This document shows, piece by piece, positions 31,860 to 41,867 of a DNA stretch of 64,000 nucleotides. A model generated the notes under the pieces. The model was given only the letters and a program-made list of their open reading frames with translations. It was not told the DNA's origin and ran no database searches. Numbering within the stretch: position 1 is the first letter of the stretch; every line of letters begins with the position of its first letter. This DNA comes from Cerrena zonata (lineage: Eukaryota > Basidiomycota > Agaricomycetes > Polyporales > Cerrenaceae), in contig JASBNA010000023.1 in assembly GCA_038087015.1 (NCBI GenBank), positions 533,650 through 597,649 of the forward strand, read 5' to 3'. The position numbers and the translations under genes were made by a program.

Positions 31860-33368
31860 ATGTTGGGTAAGCTTCTTTCAAAGGACTCTAAGAGTTCTAA
31901 TTCTGAATTTAATGAAAAAAACAAAAATGACGTTGAAGGAAACGTTTTGCTGGATGTTCCTGACGATACCTCGTCCAGTTTAAGTGCTGATGAATTCTTA
32001 CATTTGGTTGTTGCTGAAGAGGCCGGCCATACCATTAACTATCGTAATTGCTCCTGGCAGAAGACTGCCGGGTTGTTGTTTTCGGAATACATTTGTCTTG
32101 CAATCATGTCTTTCCCCTGGTCTTATTCGGTGCTTGGTTTGGTCCCCGGGTTGATTTTGACCTGCTTCATCTCGCTCACGGTGTTGTATACTGGGCTTAT
32201 CATTTGTGATTACTGTGCTGCTTATCCCCATATAACAAACGTTTGTGATATTGGTCAACACTTGTTTTGGGGGTCCAAAGCCGTTTGGTATGCAACCGCG
32301 ATTTGTTTCCTCCTCAATAATACCTTGATTCAAGCCTTACATGTTTTGGTGGGGGCCAAATACTTCAACACCATCAGTGATAATACCACGATTTGTACCA
32401 TTGTGTTTGCGGTGATTTCCGCCATCATTTGCTTCTTGATAAGTTTGCCCCGTACGTTTTCCTCGTTATCGGTGGTTGCCTATTTCTCTGCAATTACCAT
32501 GTTCATTGCAGTCATTTTATCGATGATTTTTGCTGGTATTCAAAAACACCCGGGCCATTGGTCCTCTGCTGACAATTTACCCATCCATTATAACTTGTGG
32601 CCGGAAAAGGGTACCACCTACGTGGCTGGAATGTCGGCGTTTTTAAATATCGTTTATACTTTTGTCGGTCAAATCACCTATCCCTCTTTTATCTCTCAAA
32701 TGAAAAAACCAAGAGACTTTAAAAAGGCCTTATACGTGGTGACTCTTTGTGAATTAATCACTTTTGCTCTTGCTGGTTCAATTGTCTACGTTTACGTTGG
32801 TCAAAACTATATCACCGCCCCGGCCTTTGGTTCCTTATCGCCAGTCTTCAAAAAAATTGCCTTTTCCTTTGCTTTACCAACCGTCTTGTTCTTGGGCTCC
32901 TTATACTCGAATGTCTCCAGTCAATTCTTATTCTTGAGAATCTTTAATAAAGATTCAAAACATAGAAACGAACACACCGTTACTGGTTGGTCCACCTGGA
33001 TTGGTCTCAACGCTATTTTATGGATTGTCGCCTTTATTTTGGCAGAAGTTATCCCCTTCTTCTCCGACTTGCTTTCTCTCATGTGTTCGCTTTTTGACTG
33101 TTGGTTTGGGTTTGTCTTCTGGGGGGTGGCCTTTTTCAAATTACGGAAATTGGCCGCTGAAAAGAGAGGTGAATCTTTTTCAATCTCTTCTTTATTCAAG
33201 TCGGGTGGTATTGTAACCAAATTCGAAATCATCGCTAACCTCTTCTTGATTGCAATCGGGGTTTATATCTTTGGCCCAGGGTTTTATGCTACTATTCAAT
33301 CGATCATTTGGAGTTATCAAGAAAATGCTTACGGTTCGGCTTTTGCTTGTGTTTCCAATGGTTTATAG
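31860..33368 (+). CDS. Amino-acid transporter of the AAAP family (MTR/AVT-like)
   Basis: 502 residues. An acidic N-terminus of about 65 residues precedes about 11 membrane segments. Family features: SWQKTAGLLFSEYICLAIMS in the first segment region, FPWSYSVLGLVPG, ISLPRTFSSLSVVAYFSA, and TFVGQITYPSFISQMKKPRD. This pattern resembles Neurospora MTR-type neutral/aromatic amino-acid permeases more than vacuolar AVT proteins. Likely a proton-coupled amino-acid carrier; substrate not determined. The frame is intact. Confidence 0.82.
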   Translation: MLGKLLSKDSKSSNSEFNEKNKNDVEGNVLLDVPDDTSSSLSADEFLHLVVAEEAGHTINYRNCSWQKTAGLLFSEYICLAIMSFPWSYSVLGLVPGLILTCFISLTVLYTGLIICDYCAAYPHITNVCDIGQHLFWGSKAVWYATAICFLLNNTLIQALHVLVGAKYFNTISDNTTICTIVFAVISAIICFLISLPRTFSSLSVVAYFSAITMFIAVILSMIFAGIQKHPGHWSSADNLPIHYNLWPEKGTTYVAGMSAFLNIVYTFVGQITYPSFISQMKKPRDFKKALYVVTLCELITFALAGSIVYVYVGQNYITAPAFGSLSPVFKKIAFSFALPTVLFLGSLYSNVSSQFLFLRIFNKDSKHRNEHTVTGWSTWIGLNAILWIVAFILAEVIPFFSDLLSLMCSLFDCWFGFVFWGVAFFKLRKLAAEKRGESFSISSLFKSGGIVTKFEIIANLFLIAIGVYIFGPGFYATIQSIIWSYQENAYGSAFACVSNGL

Positions 33369-33429
33369 ACCTGTATTTTCTGTTCAATTCTTCTTTATAT
33401 AAACTATACATTATTTAAATATATATATT

Positions 33430-33973
33430 TCATATGCTATTTTCTTGAGTATCCCATATTATGGTGACTGGACCATCGTTAACCAATGAAACGTCCATCA
33501 TCTCTCCAAATTTCCCATCCTTAACTCGTTCGTCACCAATTTCTCCTCTTAACTTATTCAAAAATTCATCGTATAAGCTTTTGGCGGTATTCCCTTTGGC
33601 TGCTTTATGGAAATCTGGCTTGGTTCCCTTTTTAACCGTACCGTATAATGTAAATTGAGAAACTGATAATATACTCAAACTCGGATCCTGAAGAACACTC
33701 TTACTCCAGGGCTTACCATTCCAACAGCCCACGTTCTCTTCGTTATTCTCAACGCTTTCAAATAACCTGAGATTGACTATCTTCTTACTCAACTTGCTAA
33801 CATCTTCAAGGGTATCGGATGTAGAGATCCCAACTAAGATCATAAGTCCATGCTTGATTCTGAAAAGGTTAGTTCAATTCTCTATTGTGCAAGCAAACCT
33901 ATACATACGAAGAAACAATCTGGTTATCGACACTAACACTTGCTTGTTTCACTTTCTGGATAACAACCCTCAT
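33430..33973 (-). CDS. DTD1: D-aminoacyl-tRNA deacylase with one intron
   Basis: 164 residues once a 49-base intron (33860-33908) is removed. It hydrolyses D-amino acids mischarged on tRNA. Exon 1 (33909-33973) reads MRVVIQKVKQASVSVDNQIV; exon 2 continues IKHGLMILVGISTSDT, then SVSQFTLYGTVKKGTKPDFH with the family's SQFTL motif, and LVNDGPVTIIWD near the end with the NDGPVT (cross-subunit GP) motif. Splicing restores the reading frame exactly, with Ser-Ile-Lys across the junction. Convergent with the permease (61 bases). Confidence 0.93.
33860..33908 (-). other. Spliceosomal intron in DTD1 (49 nt)
   Basis: On the minus strand it starts GTATGT (33908-33903), has an AACTAAC branch site (33874-33868) and ends TTTTCAG (CAG at 33862-33860). 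Removal joins two frames into a complete DTD protein. Confidence 0.92.
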
Positions 33974-34154
33974 GCTTATCTCTCAAGATATCGTTCTAAA
34001 AGGGTAAAAGTCTTTCAATCCAGATTTTTCACTCTCGATCTATTTTTTTTTTTTTTTCAGTGAATGGCGAGTATTAAAATTCCGCTTACTCTACTAATCT
34101 TATCATTTGATTATGTATTGATAGAATTAAACAATGTATTATAGAATTGAAAGA
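33974..34154. other. Short intergenic region
   Basis: A 180-base spacer between the DTD1 start and the ECM14 stop, with a T run (about 34045-34059). No feature beyond AT tracts. Confidence 0.5.
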
Positions 34155-35564
34155 CTAATCGTCGTTAAGAATAAACTTGCAGAAATATTGAATACCAGCA
34201 AATGTTTCTTCACCAACGGGTTCGATATACTTATGTGGTAATAAGAACCCATGGTTTCCACTATCACGTAGTTTTAACTGATAAGCCCAGTAAGCTTTAT
34301 TATGATACATGTAATCAAGAGCAGTACCGGAACCCAAATCAGGTAACAAGTCACTATCACGATCTAAACATGCCGGTAAAACGCTATAGTATTTACCAGA
34401 GTTGGTACGAATGGCCTTGGAAATCCCATAGGCCAATTCAATCAAATTTTCTTCATCTCTTGGGTTTTGTTCACATGAGTATGCATAAGGCATTAATATT
34501 TCTTCGGAATATGAATGCAAATCCAAGTAGCCCCAGATCTTATGATCCTTATTGGTAGCATTAAGGTAGTCATCCCAAATCTTTGACTCATAAGCTTCAA
34601 ATGCGTATTCTCCGCTGTATTCTTCACCACAAGCGTCATCGCTTGAATGGGTCCAGTGGAAGTTATAAGAGTGATCAATGTCAATACCAAGACAATTCTT
34701 AGGATTAGGATCTTCTGAAACAGCTTGACGGTTCTTGCGCCATAATCGATCGTGCTCCCAAGTATAAACGTATCCATCAGGATTCATGACAGGAATGAAT
34801 AGAAAGTCGAGTTTGGTTAAGATCCTACGATTATCGGGATTATTTTCATAATATTCAAGCATTTTGTAGATCGTGTATAACAGTGTCGAAACCGAGATCC
34901 ACTCCCTGGCATGGGTTCCTGTAGTAAGAACAATTGTTTTACGATCATGATGTTCGATGTCGTCATCTGGTATCGAAAGATGGACCACGTTCAAAGGTCT
35001 GCCTTCATAGGTCTTACCGATTGTTTCTAATGTTATCACGTCTGGATAAGTATCAGTGAGTAATTCTAGCCATGAATTTATGAGCTCTAATGGTCGGTAC
35101 TCTTTGAAAAAAAGGTCAGAAGTAGCATGGAAATCACCTTCAAAGTTCATTGTTTGAGCAGAATCTGGGTAGGTTTCGAAAATGGACTGAGCAAGATCTT
35201 CAATGACAACTTTATAGGTCAAATTGGTGAATGTCCCCTTCAATTTTTCCAAATTATCAGAGTTTATTTGAATATCGATCGATCTCTCTGCCGAGTTTTT
35301 CGACCATTTCTTAAATTCAACTTCTGGATCTCCGCCAGCCAATGCTTTAAGCAAGTCTTCATCCTCTCCGTAGTTCACCCTTATAACCTTATCGGAGGAG
35401 TACTGTTGCAAGTTTATGGGATGCTCTTCAAAAGTGCTGTAGTGGGGTTTATCATTCTGCGTAAGCTGGAAAATCAACTGCTTTTCTTCGCCAGTGAGTC
35501 CTGTGACAGCACCCACTGCCGTAGAAACAAGCCAGGCTAATATTACTAGCGTATAAGGTATCAT
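34155..35564 (-). CDS. ECM14: Secreted M14 carboxypeptidase-like pseudoenzyme Ecm14
   Basis: 469 residues with a signal peptide (MIPYTLVILAWLVSTAVGAV), a propeptide of about 150 residues and an M14 domain. The zinc ligands are present: HAREW (His, Glu) and LDLHSYSEEI (His). The substrate-binding Asn-Arg is present in WRKNRQ. At the catalytic Glu position the sequence is YQLKLRDSGNHGF, that is Lys where active carboxypeptidases have Glu (ELRDTG). The same Glu-to-Lys change defines Ecm14, an inactive secreted member linked to the cell wall. The role is therefore probably non-catalytic. The start ATG is clear and the gene unbroken. Confidence 0.9.
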   Translation of the reverse strand: MIPYTLVILAWLVSTAVGAVTGLTGEEKQLIFQLTQNDKPHYSTFEEHPINLQQYSSDKVIRVNYGEDEDLLKALAGGDPEVEFKKWSKNSAERSIDIQINSDNLEKLKGTFTNLTYKVVIEDLAQSIFETYPDSAQTMNFEGDFHATSDLFFKEYRPLELINSWLELLTDTYPDVITLETIGKTYEGRPLNVVHLSIPDDDIEHHDRKTIVLTTGTHAREWISVSTLLYTIYKMLEYYENNPDNRRILTKLDFLFIPVMNPDGYVYTWEHDRLWRKNRQAVSEDPNPKNCLGIDIDHSYNFHWTHSSDDACGEEYSGEYAFEAYESKIWDDYLNATNKDHKIWGYLDLHSYSEEILMPYAYSCEQNPRDEENLIELAYGISKAIRTNSGKYYSVLPACLDRDSDLLPDLGSGTALDYMYHNKAYWAYQLKLRDSGNHGFLLPHKYIEPVGEETFAGIQYFCKFILNDD

Positions 35565-35715
35565 ATTTGCCAGTTATTGGAGTATGGAACTTGCTTCCAA
35601 ATGATTTTTTTCAAGAAATGGAGAAAAATTCCATGATTTCGGAAACGAACTCCGTACCTCTCGATTTAAAGTATAGGAAAACCTTATTTCATAGACCCGG
35701 TTTCTTTATCAACCG

Positions 35716-36345
35716 ATGTCTTTTGCTGCTATTGGAAGGGTACTGGGGTTGGCTGTCATGGTCAATGGGTTCAAGAGATCCATTAGTCTCGAGCTCCCCC
35801 CACACTTGAAACATGCTGGACAATTACAATTTTTAACGAATGTTGCATTACTTTTAAGTATAATGTTTGGATCATTAAGTCTAATTCTTGATACCTTTGG
35901 GTTTAAAGCATCGAGGAAGATGGGTATTTTCCATGCTTCTATATTCAATGTTGAGTTTTTGGTTACGGTCGCTTATTGGACTTTAATGCTTGTATTTCCC
36001 AATATGCTTAATCAGGACTCTTTTGAAGTATCTTTTTCATTAGATTTTGCAATCCATATCACTCCGTATGTGTTCTTATTAATTGAGTATTACAGGAAGA
36101 AGGTCGCTGTAAGTGCTAAGGAGAGTTTTTTGGGAACCACGGGGATATTGGTGAGTTATTGGTGCTACATTGAAGTATTAATGTATGGCAAAGACTCAAC
36201 CATTTACAAGTATCCGTACCCATTTTTAAATGAATCCGGATTATGGGGTAGACTTACATGGATAATTGGGTTTTCCGTCTTGGCTAATCTAAACCATATG
36301 ATCAGTAAATCATTTAATAAGTTAATGTATAAGAAATCTAAATAA
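35716..36345 (+). CDS. FAR-17a/AIG1-like membrane protein, copy 1
   Basis: 209 residues, about six membrane segments. Human relatives AIG1 and ADTRP are membrane threonine hydrolases of fatty acid esters of hydroxy fatty acids. The active-site pair appears conserved: Thr in LQFLTNVALL (human WKFLTF) and His in DFAIHITPYVFLLIEY. The YPYPFLNESG block is also typical. It lies tail to tail with a paralogue, one base between the stop codons. Function in yeast is inferred from the family only. Confidence 0.8.
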   Translation: MSFAAIGRVLGLAVMVNGFKRSISLELPPHLKHAGQLQFLTNVALLLSIMFGSLSLILDTFGFKASRKMGIFHASIFNVEFLVTVAYWTLMLVFPNMLNQDSFEVSFSLDFAIHITPYVFLLIEYYRKKVAVSAKESFLGTTGILVSYWCYIEVLMYGKDSTIYKYPYPFLNESGLWGRLTWIIGFSVLANLNHMISKSFNKLMYKKSK

Positions 36346-36346
36346 A

Positions 36347-37030
36347 CTATTCTATCTTTTTAGCTTCTATTTCTTCGTCAGAAGAACCCACAATCCAGTC
36401 GTAAAGCATACGCATAAAGATGAACTGGGAGAATCCCACAAACGCAACCAAACCAAAGATCATGATTCTGGTTGATTCCTTTTCGGTGTTCAAAAACATA
36501 TATGGATATGAAGCACCCGACTCCACGTCTACCAATTTTTTCAAAAGAAAGTAGTAGGCAGTGGCTAAAACAGCACACATGGATAAAGCACTGGTTGCAG
36601 TCAAGGTCCATCTGGGCATGAAGATCAAGTAATCAACAAGTAATGAAACCACCGGTAATAAATGAATACATAAATCAGTTACCAAAGGTAATGACATTTT
36701 CTCAGGTTCAGCAACCAATAAATGTAAAAAGAAGATTCTTAAAGGCCAATAAACGCAAGCAACAACTGCTTCTAACGCAAGCCCGATTGGATGTAAGTTA
36801 TTTTTGACTTCAAATAACTTTTCTGATCTTGATACATGAGCAAGAAACCCAATCAAGAAAACACATAACGAATAAACAAGACTTAAGTTAGTAAGAAACT
36901 GCCAGTGTCCACCATTTATAAGATGGGGTGGTAATGGTAATGAAAGAATCAGAAATATCCCATATAACCCACCGAGAATAGAGAAAAAAGTTATCGCCGT
37001 GATAACTGGATCACCAACTGTTCTAGCCAT
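36347..37030 (-). CDS. FAR-17a/AIG1-like membrane protein, copy 2
   Basis: 227 residues, about six membrane segments, the same family as its convergent neighbour: PPHLINGGHWQFLTNLSLVY carries the Thr and DLCIHLLPVVSLLVDYLIF the His, and YPYMFLNTE corresponds to YPYPFLNES. The C-terminus ends KKIE, a KKXX-like ER retrieval signal; copy 1 ends in KKSK. The two differ widely in sequence, so any duplication is old. Confidence 0.8.
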   Translation of the reverse strand: MARTVGDPVITAITFFSILGGLYGIFLILSLPLPPHLINGGHWQFLTNLSLVYSLCVFLIGFLAHVSRSEKLFEVKNNLHPIGLALEAVVACVYWPLRIFFLHLLVAEPEKMSLPLVTDLCIHLLPVVSLLVDYLIFMPRWTLTATSALSMCAVLATAYYFLLKKLVDVESGASYPYMFLNTEKESTRIMIFGLVAFVGFSQFIFMRMLYDWIVGSSDEEIEAKKIE

Positions 37031-37236
37031 GCTATCTTACCGAATATCAAAATAAGCTTCAAGCGAATACTTGGACGTTTAAGTAGTAACGGTATCTTGC
37101 TCTGATGGCTTTCGGTACGGTACTTTTTTTTTTTCGCTTTTTCCGTACAAAATGCAACCGGTGTACGGGACTCTCTCGTCTATTGGTTGCTAAAACTACA
37201 AATGTAACCCAGTCGTGATCGTTAAAGACTATAGAA

Positions 37237-38682
37237 TCAGTCCAGTTTACCGAAGAATCTCGATAACCTGGAGGAAGAGTTGGAGCGAGAGTTGGAGCGA
37301 GAGGTTGAACGGGATTTGTTGTAAGGAGTAAAGTCGAATTCGTCTGAATCAGAAGCAGGTTTTTCAGATTTGCGTCCCCGGTCTTCAGGTTCACTAGGTT
37401 TATCAGGATTTGAGGATGAAGGGGGCTTTATATTCTTTGAATATACTTGGGAGTTTGAATTGGAGTGTTTATGGCCTTGCAAAGTATTTGTTGGAGATAA
37501 AGCATTCAATTGTCGTTCTTGGGCAGGAAGGTTTGTAGAAGAGCCCGATCTTGAAGAAGAAGGACTTAAAAATTTATGTTTCTTCTTTTTATTTGGATTC
37601 AAAGTAGGGGAAAGGTCAATTTCCGCTAACCAATCTTGAAAATAGCTTTCCAGGGTAATTGGATTAGATAAGATTTCAACGTACTGATAACTTGGTTTGA
37701 CCACAATCACTGGCACAAGAGCACATTCCAAAAAGTGTTTTGAGATTGACGACTTGGATAGGAACGATTTCCGGGTATTACGATCATCGTAATGATGAGT
37801 GCCCACCACCATCATTGCGGGACCGTATTCTTCGATTGCCTTTTTCAATAATTTTTGAGGTTTACCAATGGCGGTTTCAAAAACCACTGCAACTTTCTTT
37901 TTATGGGAGTTTAGAGTTTCAATTGAATTCAAGATTTTTTTCGCCTTTGACTTATCGATATGATCAAATCGTTTTTCATCCAATACTTGTAGAATGATGA
38001 GAGTGTCTCCATTGATGACCATTTCATCGAATAGCCATTCGATTGCTTTCAACGATTCTTGGTCATTATTAAACCCCACAAGAAACAGTTTATTGTTGCG
38101 TCGAAACTTAAACTGGGGATGCTTCAATTTACAAGTATAAGTTTTGTGATGATCATGAGTGGAAGTATCAAAGGAAATGCCTCTTTCCAAAGATTTAAGA
38201 TGAGGTAGTTGAGGTCTGGGATTCAAATTGGAAAGACGCGAAGACGACGACGATCTCGACACTAAGGGAGAAGTTTGGGCTCTAAATGCCGCATTGATAT
38301 TGGTATTGGATAGAGACTTGACTTTCAAATGGTCCAGAGTACTTATGGGAGGACTTGCAATGGGGCTCGGAAGTTCTGATGCTGAACTTACCGAATCAGA
38401 GTCGTAATCATCGTAATATAGTCTACCTAATAAATCCAGCGACGTATTTTCTTGTTTATACGAATCCACACTGTCGTTACTTACGTGAAACATCATCGCA
38501 TTCAATCTAGTATTCATCTGAGTTTCACTTTCTTCATTTTCATCATTCTTAACTTTGACTGCTTTTTCTTTAGCATACTGTTTAGGAGTTTCTATTTCAT
38601 CATTTTTTTCATCATCCAAATCACTAGCTTCATCTGACTTTGGCTTCGAGGGTTTGCCTCCGCCAAAGAAGAAATGGGCCAT
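37237..38682 (-). CDS. Universal stress protein (UspA) domain protein
   Basis: 481 residues. The N-terminal 170 residues are hydrophilic, acidic then Ser-rich (many SxxS sites), with likely regulatory phosphorylation. The Usp domain spans about residues 195-340: NKLFLVGFNNDQESLKAIEW (first strand and helix), TLIILQVLDE, and the nucleotide-binding end MMVVGTHHYDDRNTR ... LVPVIVVKP, where the usual G-2x-G-9x-G(S/T) motif is only partly kept. The C-terminal region is Ser/Pro-rich and ends with RSTSRSNSRSNSSSRLSRFF. Fungal proteins of this type are uncharacterised stress proteins. Confidence 0.82.
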   Translation of the reverse strand: MAHFFFGGGKPSKPKSDEASDLDDEKNDEIETPKQYAKEKAVKVKNDENEESETQMNTRLNAMMFHVSNDSVDSYKQENTSLDLLGRLYYDDYDSDSVSSASELPSPIASPPISTLDHLKVKSLSNTNINAAFRAQTSPLVSRSSSSSRLSNLNPRPQLPHLKSLERGISFDTSTHDHHKTYTCKLKHPQFKFRRNNKLFLVGFNNDQESLKAIEWLFDEMVINGDTLIILQVLDEKRFDHIDKSKAKKILNSIETLNSHKKKVAVVFETAIGKPQKLLKKAIEEYGPAMMVVGTHHYDDRNTRKSFLSKSSISKHFLECALVPVIVVKPSYQYVEILSNPITLESYFQDWLAEIDLSPTLNPNKKKKHKFLSPSSSRSGSSTNLPAQERQLNALSPTNTLQGHKHSNSNSQVYSKNIKPPSSSNPDKPSEPEDRGRKSEKPASDSDEFDFTPYNKSRSTSRSNSRSNSSSRLSRFFGKLD

Positions 38683-39001
38683 GTCCTTAACACTTATATA
38701 AGTAAGGGGTCTCTCTAATGGTTATCTCTGATATCTAATTTCTTATGATAATTCTCACTTTTGTTTTTCTGATGTCGGATTTCGATTTTTTTACTAAAGC
38801 CTTGACTTTTTTTAGAGTGCCTATTTAAATTACCCAATCATCCCTTAACTTAGTCTTTGTGATTATACTGTTACAAGACCCTTGTTAAACGAATATTCAT
38901 TTATTTGAGATGAAGAATGAGAAAAATCGTCGTAAAAAATGATGCAAAATTAATTGAATATATCTATATATATACCAAAGTGAGAAAACTATATACAATA
39001 T
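38683..39001. other. Intergenic region
   Basis: 320 bases between co-oriented minus-strand genes, AT-rich with T runs and a TATATCTATATATATA stretch near 38960 that probably belongs to the 3' end of the upstream gene at 39002. Nothing else is seen. Confidence 0.5.
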
Positions 39002-39756
39002 TTACTTTGATATTTCGTCTTCCATGTATCTACCGGTGTCTATACCTGAATTGTGTTCGACAATGCCCCATAACCGATCCATTTTGATGCCTCCAATGTC
39101 ATCAGCAACGTAATAATGTTTAGCTGAATCATTCCACGTAGAATAAGGTTTCCAAAGTCGTTGTTCATTAGGAGGAGTTAACTTCAAGGACTTATTATCG
39201 GAAACCGTTAAAACCTCATTATAAGTCTTTCCTCCGGTCATGTTCAATTTCTCCATAACCAACTTCTCTTCGCTGGTTAAATTTTCTAACGTTTGTGGTT
39301 TATCTTTATTATATAACCGGAATATTCTGGTGACGTAGTCCTTGGTTTTATACTGCACTAGAAGAGCAGGAACAGTGCAAGATGCCAAAGTTGTATATGC
39401 ATATATATCTTCGAAATTGAACCGATTCGAAAAATAACTTGGAAGCGTAGATCCCCAACACGGAAAAACTTAAGCTTAGTCTTTTCAATAACGAAACGTA
39501 CTTTGCTCCGGGAGACTCGTACAACGGCTGGTACGAGAGCCTGTAGTTCTCCGGCAATGCCTTGGCACGCCATGCTCCCGGTTCCTTCACGTACACGATA
39601 TCGTTGTATAACGTAGGTGACCAGGGATTATTACTGGAGATGATTTCGTCGTTATCGACGTTCGAGTCGTCCGACTTATAGTTGGTGCTGGCAAACCGAA
39701 CAGCCCTGAGCCTGTGTTCCAACCGGCCTAAGACCACGAGAGACTCTGGATAGCAT
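39002..39756 (-). CDS. Mitochondrial inner-membrane protein, TMEM70/TMEM186/TMEM223-type (two apparent frameshifts)
   Basis: About 250 residues when two extra bases are discounted. The start MLSRVSRGLRP (ATG at 39756) and RAVRFASTNYKS look like a mitochondrial targeting sequence. GAWRAKALPENYRLSYQPLY leads to two membrane segments (LSLSFSVLGIYASKLFF and LASCTVPALLVQY) followed by KDYVTRIFRLYN, a pattern of the TMEM70/186/223 group. Breaks: an extra G near 39723-39726, just after the start, and T3 in place of T2 near 39412. The size and layout fit yeast Mrx15 (TMEM223-like), but I am not sure enough to name it. Confidence 0.65.
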
Positions 39757-40192
39757 ACGTTACTAGATCTTATCTTATCTTGTATTATGTCTTGATATCT
39801 TTATATCTTTGAAAATTCTTTTTTGTCGGTTGGGGTGATTAGGTAAGTGATTAGGTAATAATAACTGTATCACGTGATATAGGTTTACATCCGTACAGTT
39901 TATACTTATCACGTGATATAAGTTCACACCCGTACACTACCATATTTCCAGTAACCAACATAATCGACAGAACTCCTACTACACCCCCACGGTACCAGCT
40001 GCAGCATGTACTCACTGGCTGCTGCCCGTAGAACCATGGTGAAGTCACCGGCGCAAGAGATGTGTATGGGAAAAGGCAATCAATTTTTAGACGCGCTCAT
40101 TTCAAAGAAGGAAGAAGAAGAAGAAGAAAAAAAAAAAAAAGAGAAGATGGTCGATTACTTCTTCTTCTTTTGAATCAATCAATCAAATAAGA
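39757..40192. promoter_or_regulatory. Divergent promoter with repeated TCACGTGA and Rap1-type sites
   Basis: TCACGTGA (Cbf1-type E-box) occurs at 39870-39877 and again at 39909-39916 inside a 39-base imperfect duplication. Each is followed by a CCGTACA motif: ACATCCGTACAG (39887-39898) and ACACCCGTACAC (39926-39937); the second is a full Rap1 consensus. GAA repeats and an A run (about 40110-40140) precede the SRP1 start. Confidence 0.6.
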
Positions 40193-41867
40193 ATGGACGG
40201 AGATCAAACCAGTAAGTTTATACCAGAGTACCGTCGTACCAACTTCAAGAACAAGGGCCGTTTCCAGAGCGATGAATTAAGAAGAAGAAGAGAAACGCAT
40301 CAAGTTGATTTGAGAAAACAAAAGAGAGAAGAAGTCTTATCCAAGAGAAGAAATTTTGTTAACGATGGTAGCGCCGGAGGAGGTAATGATAGTGAAGACG
40401 AAGATGCGTTCAATGCAGGGGGGTTTATGGCTGACGGGAACAGTGACGAAATACAATTCTATAGTAAATTACAACAAGATTTACCAAGAATGATTGAGCA
40501 AATTCAACAAGGAGATTTTGAGAATCAATTAGCAGCAACGGTTAAGTTTCGTCAGATATTATCCAGAGAACATAATCCGCCAATTGACATGGTGATTAAT
40601 TCCGGGGTTATTCCCAAATTGATTGAGTTTATGAAGGATGACCATCCCGACATGTTGCAATTGGAAGCTGCTTGGGCGTTGACTAATATTGCATCGGGTA
40701 ATTCTGATCAAACCAAGGTTGTTGTTGAATCCGGTGCAGTGCCATTATTTGTCAATTTATTAAACTCGCAATCGTTAGAAGTCAAAGAACAAGCCATTTG
40801 GGCTTTGGGTAACGTTGCTGGTGATTCTGCTGATTTTAGAGATTTTGTACTTGGATGTAACGCCATGGATCCCGTATTGAGTTTATTCAACACCACCAAG
40901 ATGTCGTTGGTCAGAACCTGCCACCTGGACTTTATCAAATTTATGTAGAGGTAAAAATCCTCAACCAGACTGGTCAATTGTTCAACAAGCCATCCCCACT
41001 TTAGCTAAATTGATTTATAGTGTTGATGCAGAAACCTTGGTTGATGCTTGTTGGGCGGTTTCATATTTAAGTGATGGTACCACCGAAGCCATTCAAGCGG
41101 TGATTGATGCAAGAATCCCCCATCGTTTAGTGGAATTATTAAGTCACGAATCAACCTTAGTTCAAACTCCGGCATTGAGAGCAATTGGTAATATAGTTAC
41201 TGGTAATGACGTTCAAACCCAGATTGTTATTAACGCAGGGGTATTGAGTGCATTGGGTCCGTTATTAAACAGTCCAAAGGAAACCATTCGTAAAGAAGCT
41301 TGTTGGACTATATCCAATATCACTGCTGGGAATTGTGAGCAAATCCAAGCGGTTATTGAAGCCAATTTGATTCCTCCAATCATTAGGTTATTAACCAAGG
41401 GGGATTATAGAACCAAAAAGGAAGCTTGTTGGGCTATATCAAATGCCTCAAGTGGTGGATTAACCAGACCAGAGCAAATTAAATATTTGGTTAATCAAGG
41501 ATGTATTAAACCGTTATGTGATTTATTAGCCGTGGCCGATACTAAAATCATCGAGGTCACCTTGGATTCTTTAGATAATATCTTGAAAATGGGAGAAATG
41601 GAAAAGGAAGCTAAGGGTCAACCAGTCAATGAAAATACCTTATACATAGAAGAAGCCGGTGGTATGGAAAAAATCTTCGAATGTCAAGCAAATGAAAACG
41701 AAAAAATTTATGAAAAAGCTTATAGCATCATTGAAAAATACTTCTCCGATGATGACGACCAAATTGATGATAACGACGTCAATCCTCAAGCTTACGGGGA
41801 TCAATTTGGTTTTGGCGTTGACCCAAACCAACAGCAAAACTTCAATTTTGACTCCGGTTACATGTAA
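40193..41867 (+). CDS. SRP1: Importin alpha / karyopherin alpha (one apparent frameshift)
   Basis: About 557 residues after discounting one extra C. It is the adaptor that binds classical nuclear localisation signals and importin beta. The N-terminal importin-beta-binding region is present ([20 protein letters not shown], then EVLSKRRN). About ten armadillo repeats follow with the signature helices ([67 protein letters not shown]). At 40920-40922 the sequence TGCCACCTGG should read TGCACCTGG; the correct continuation is [14 protein letters not shown], the conserved fourth-repeat block. The homologue is essential in S. cerevisiae, so the break is almost certainly a sequence error. Confidence 0.95.

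Noticed and set aside
40193..41867. Importin alpha as two separate genes or a pseudogene
   Set aside because: Removing one C joins two halves in the middle of a conserved armadillo repeat; the gene is essential in S. cerevisiae.
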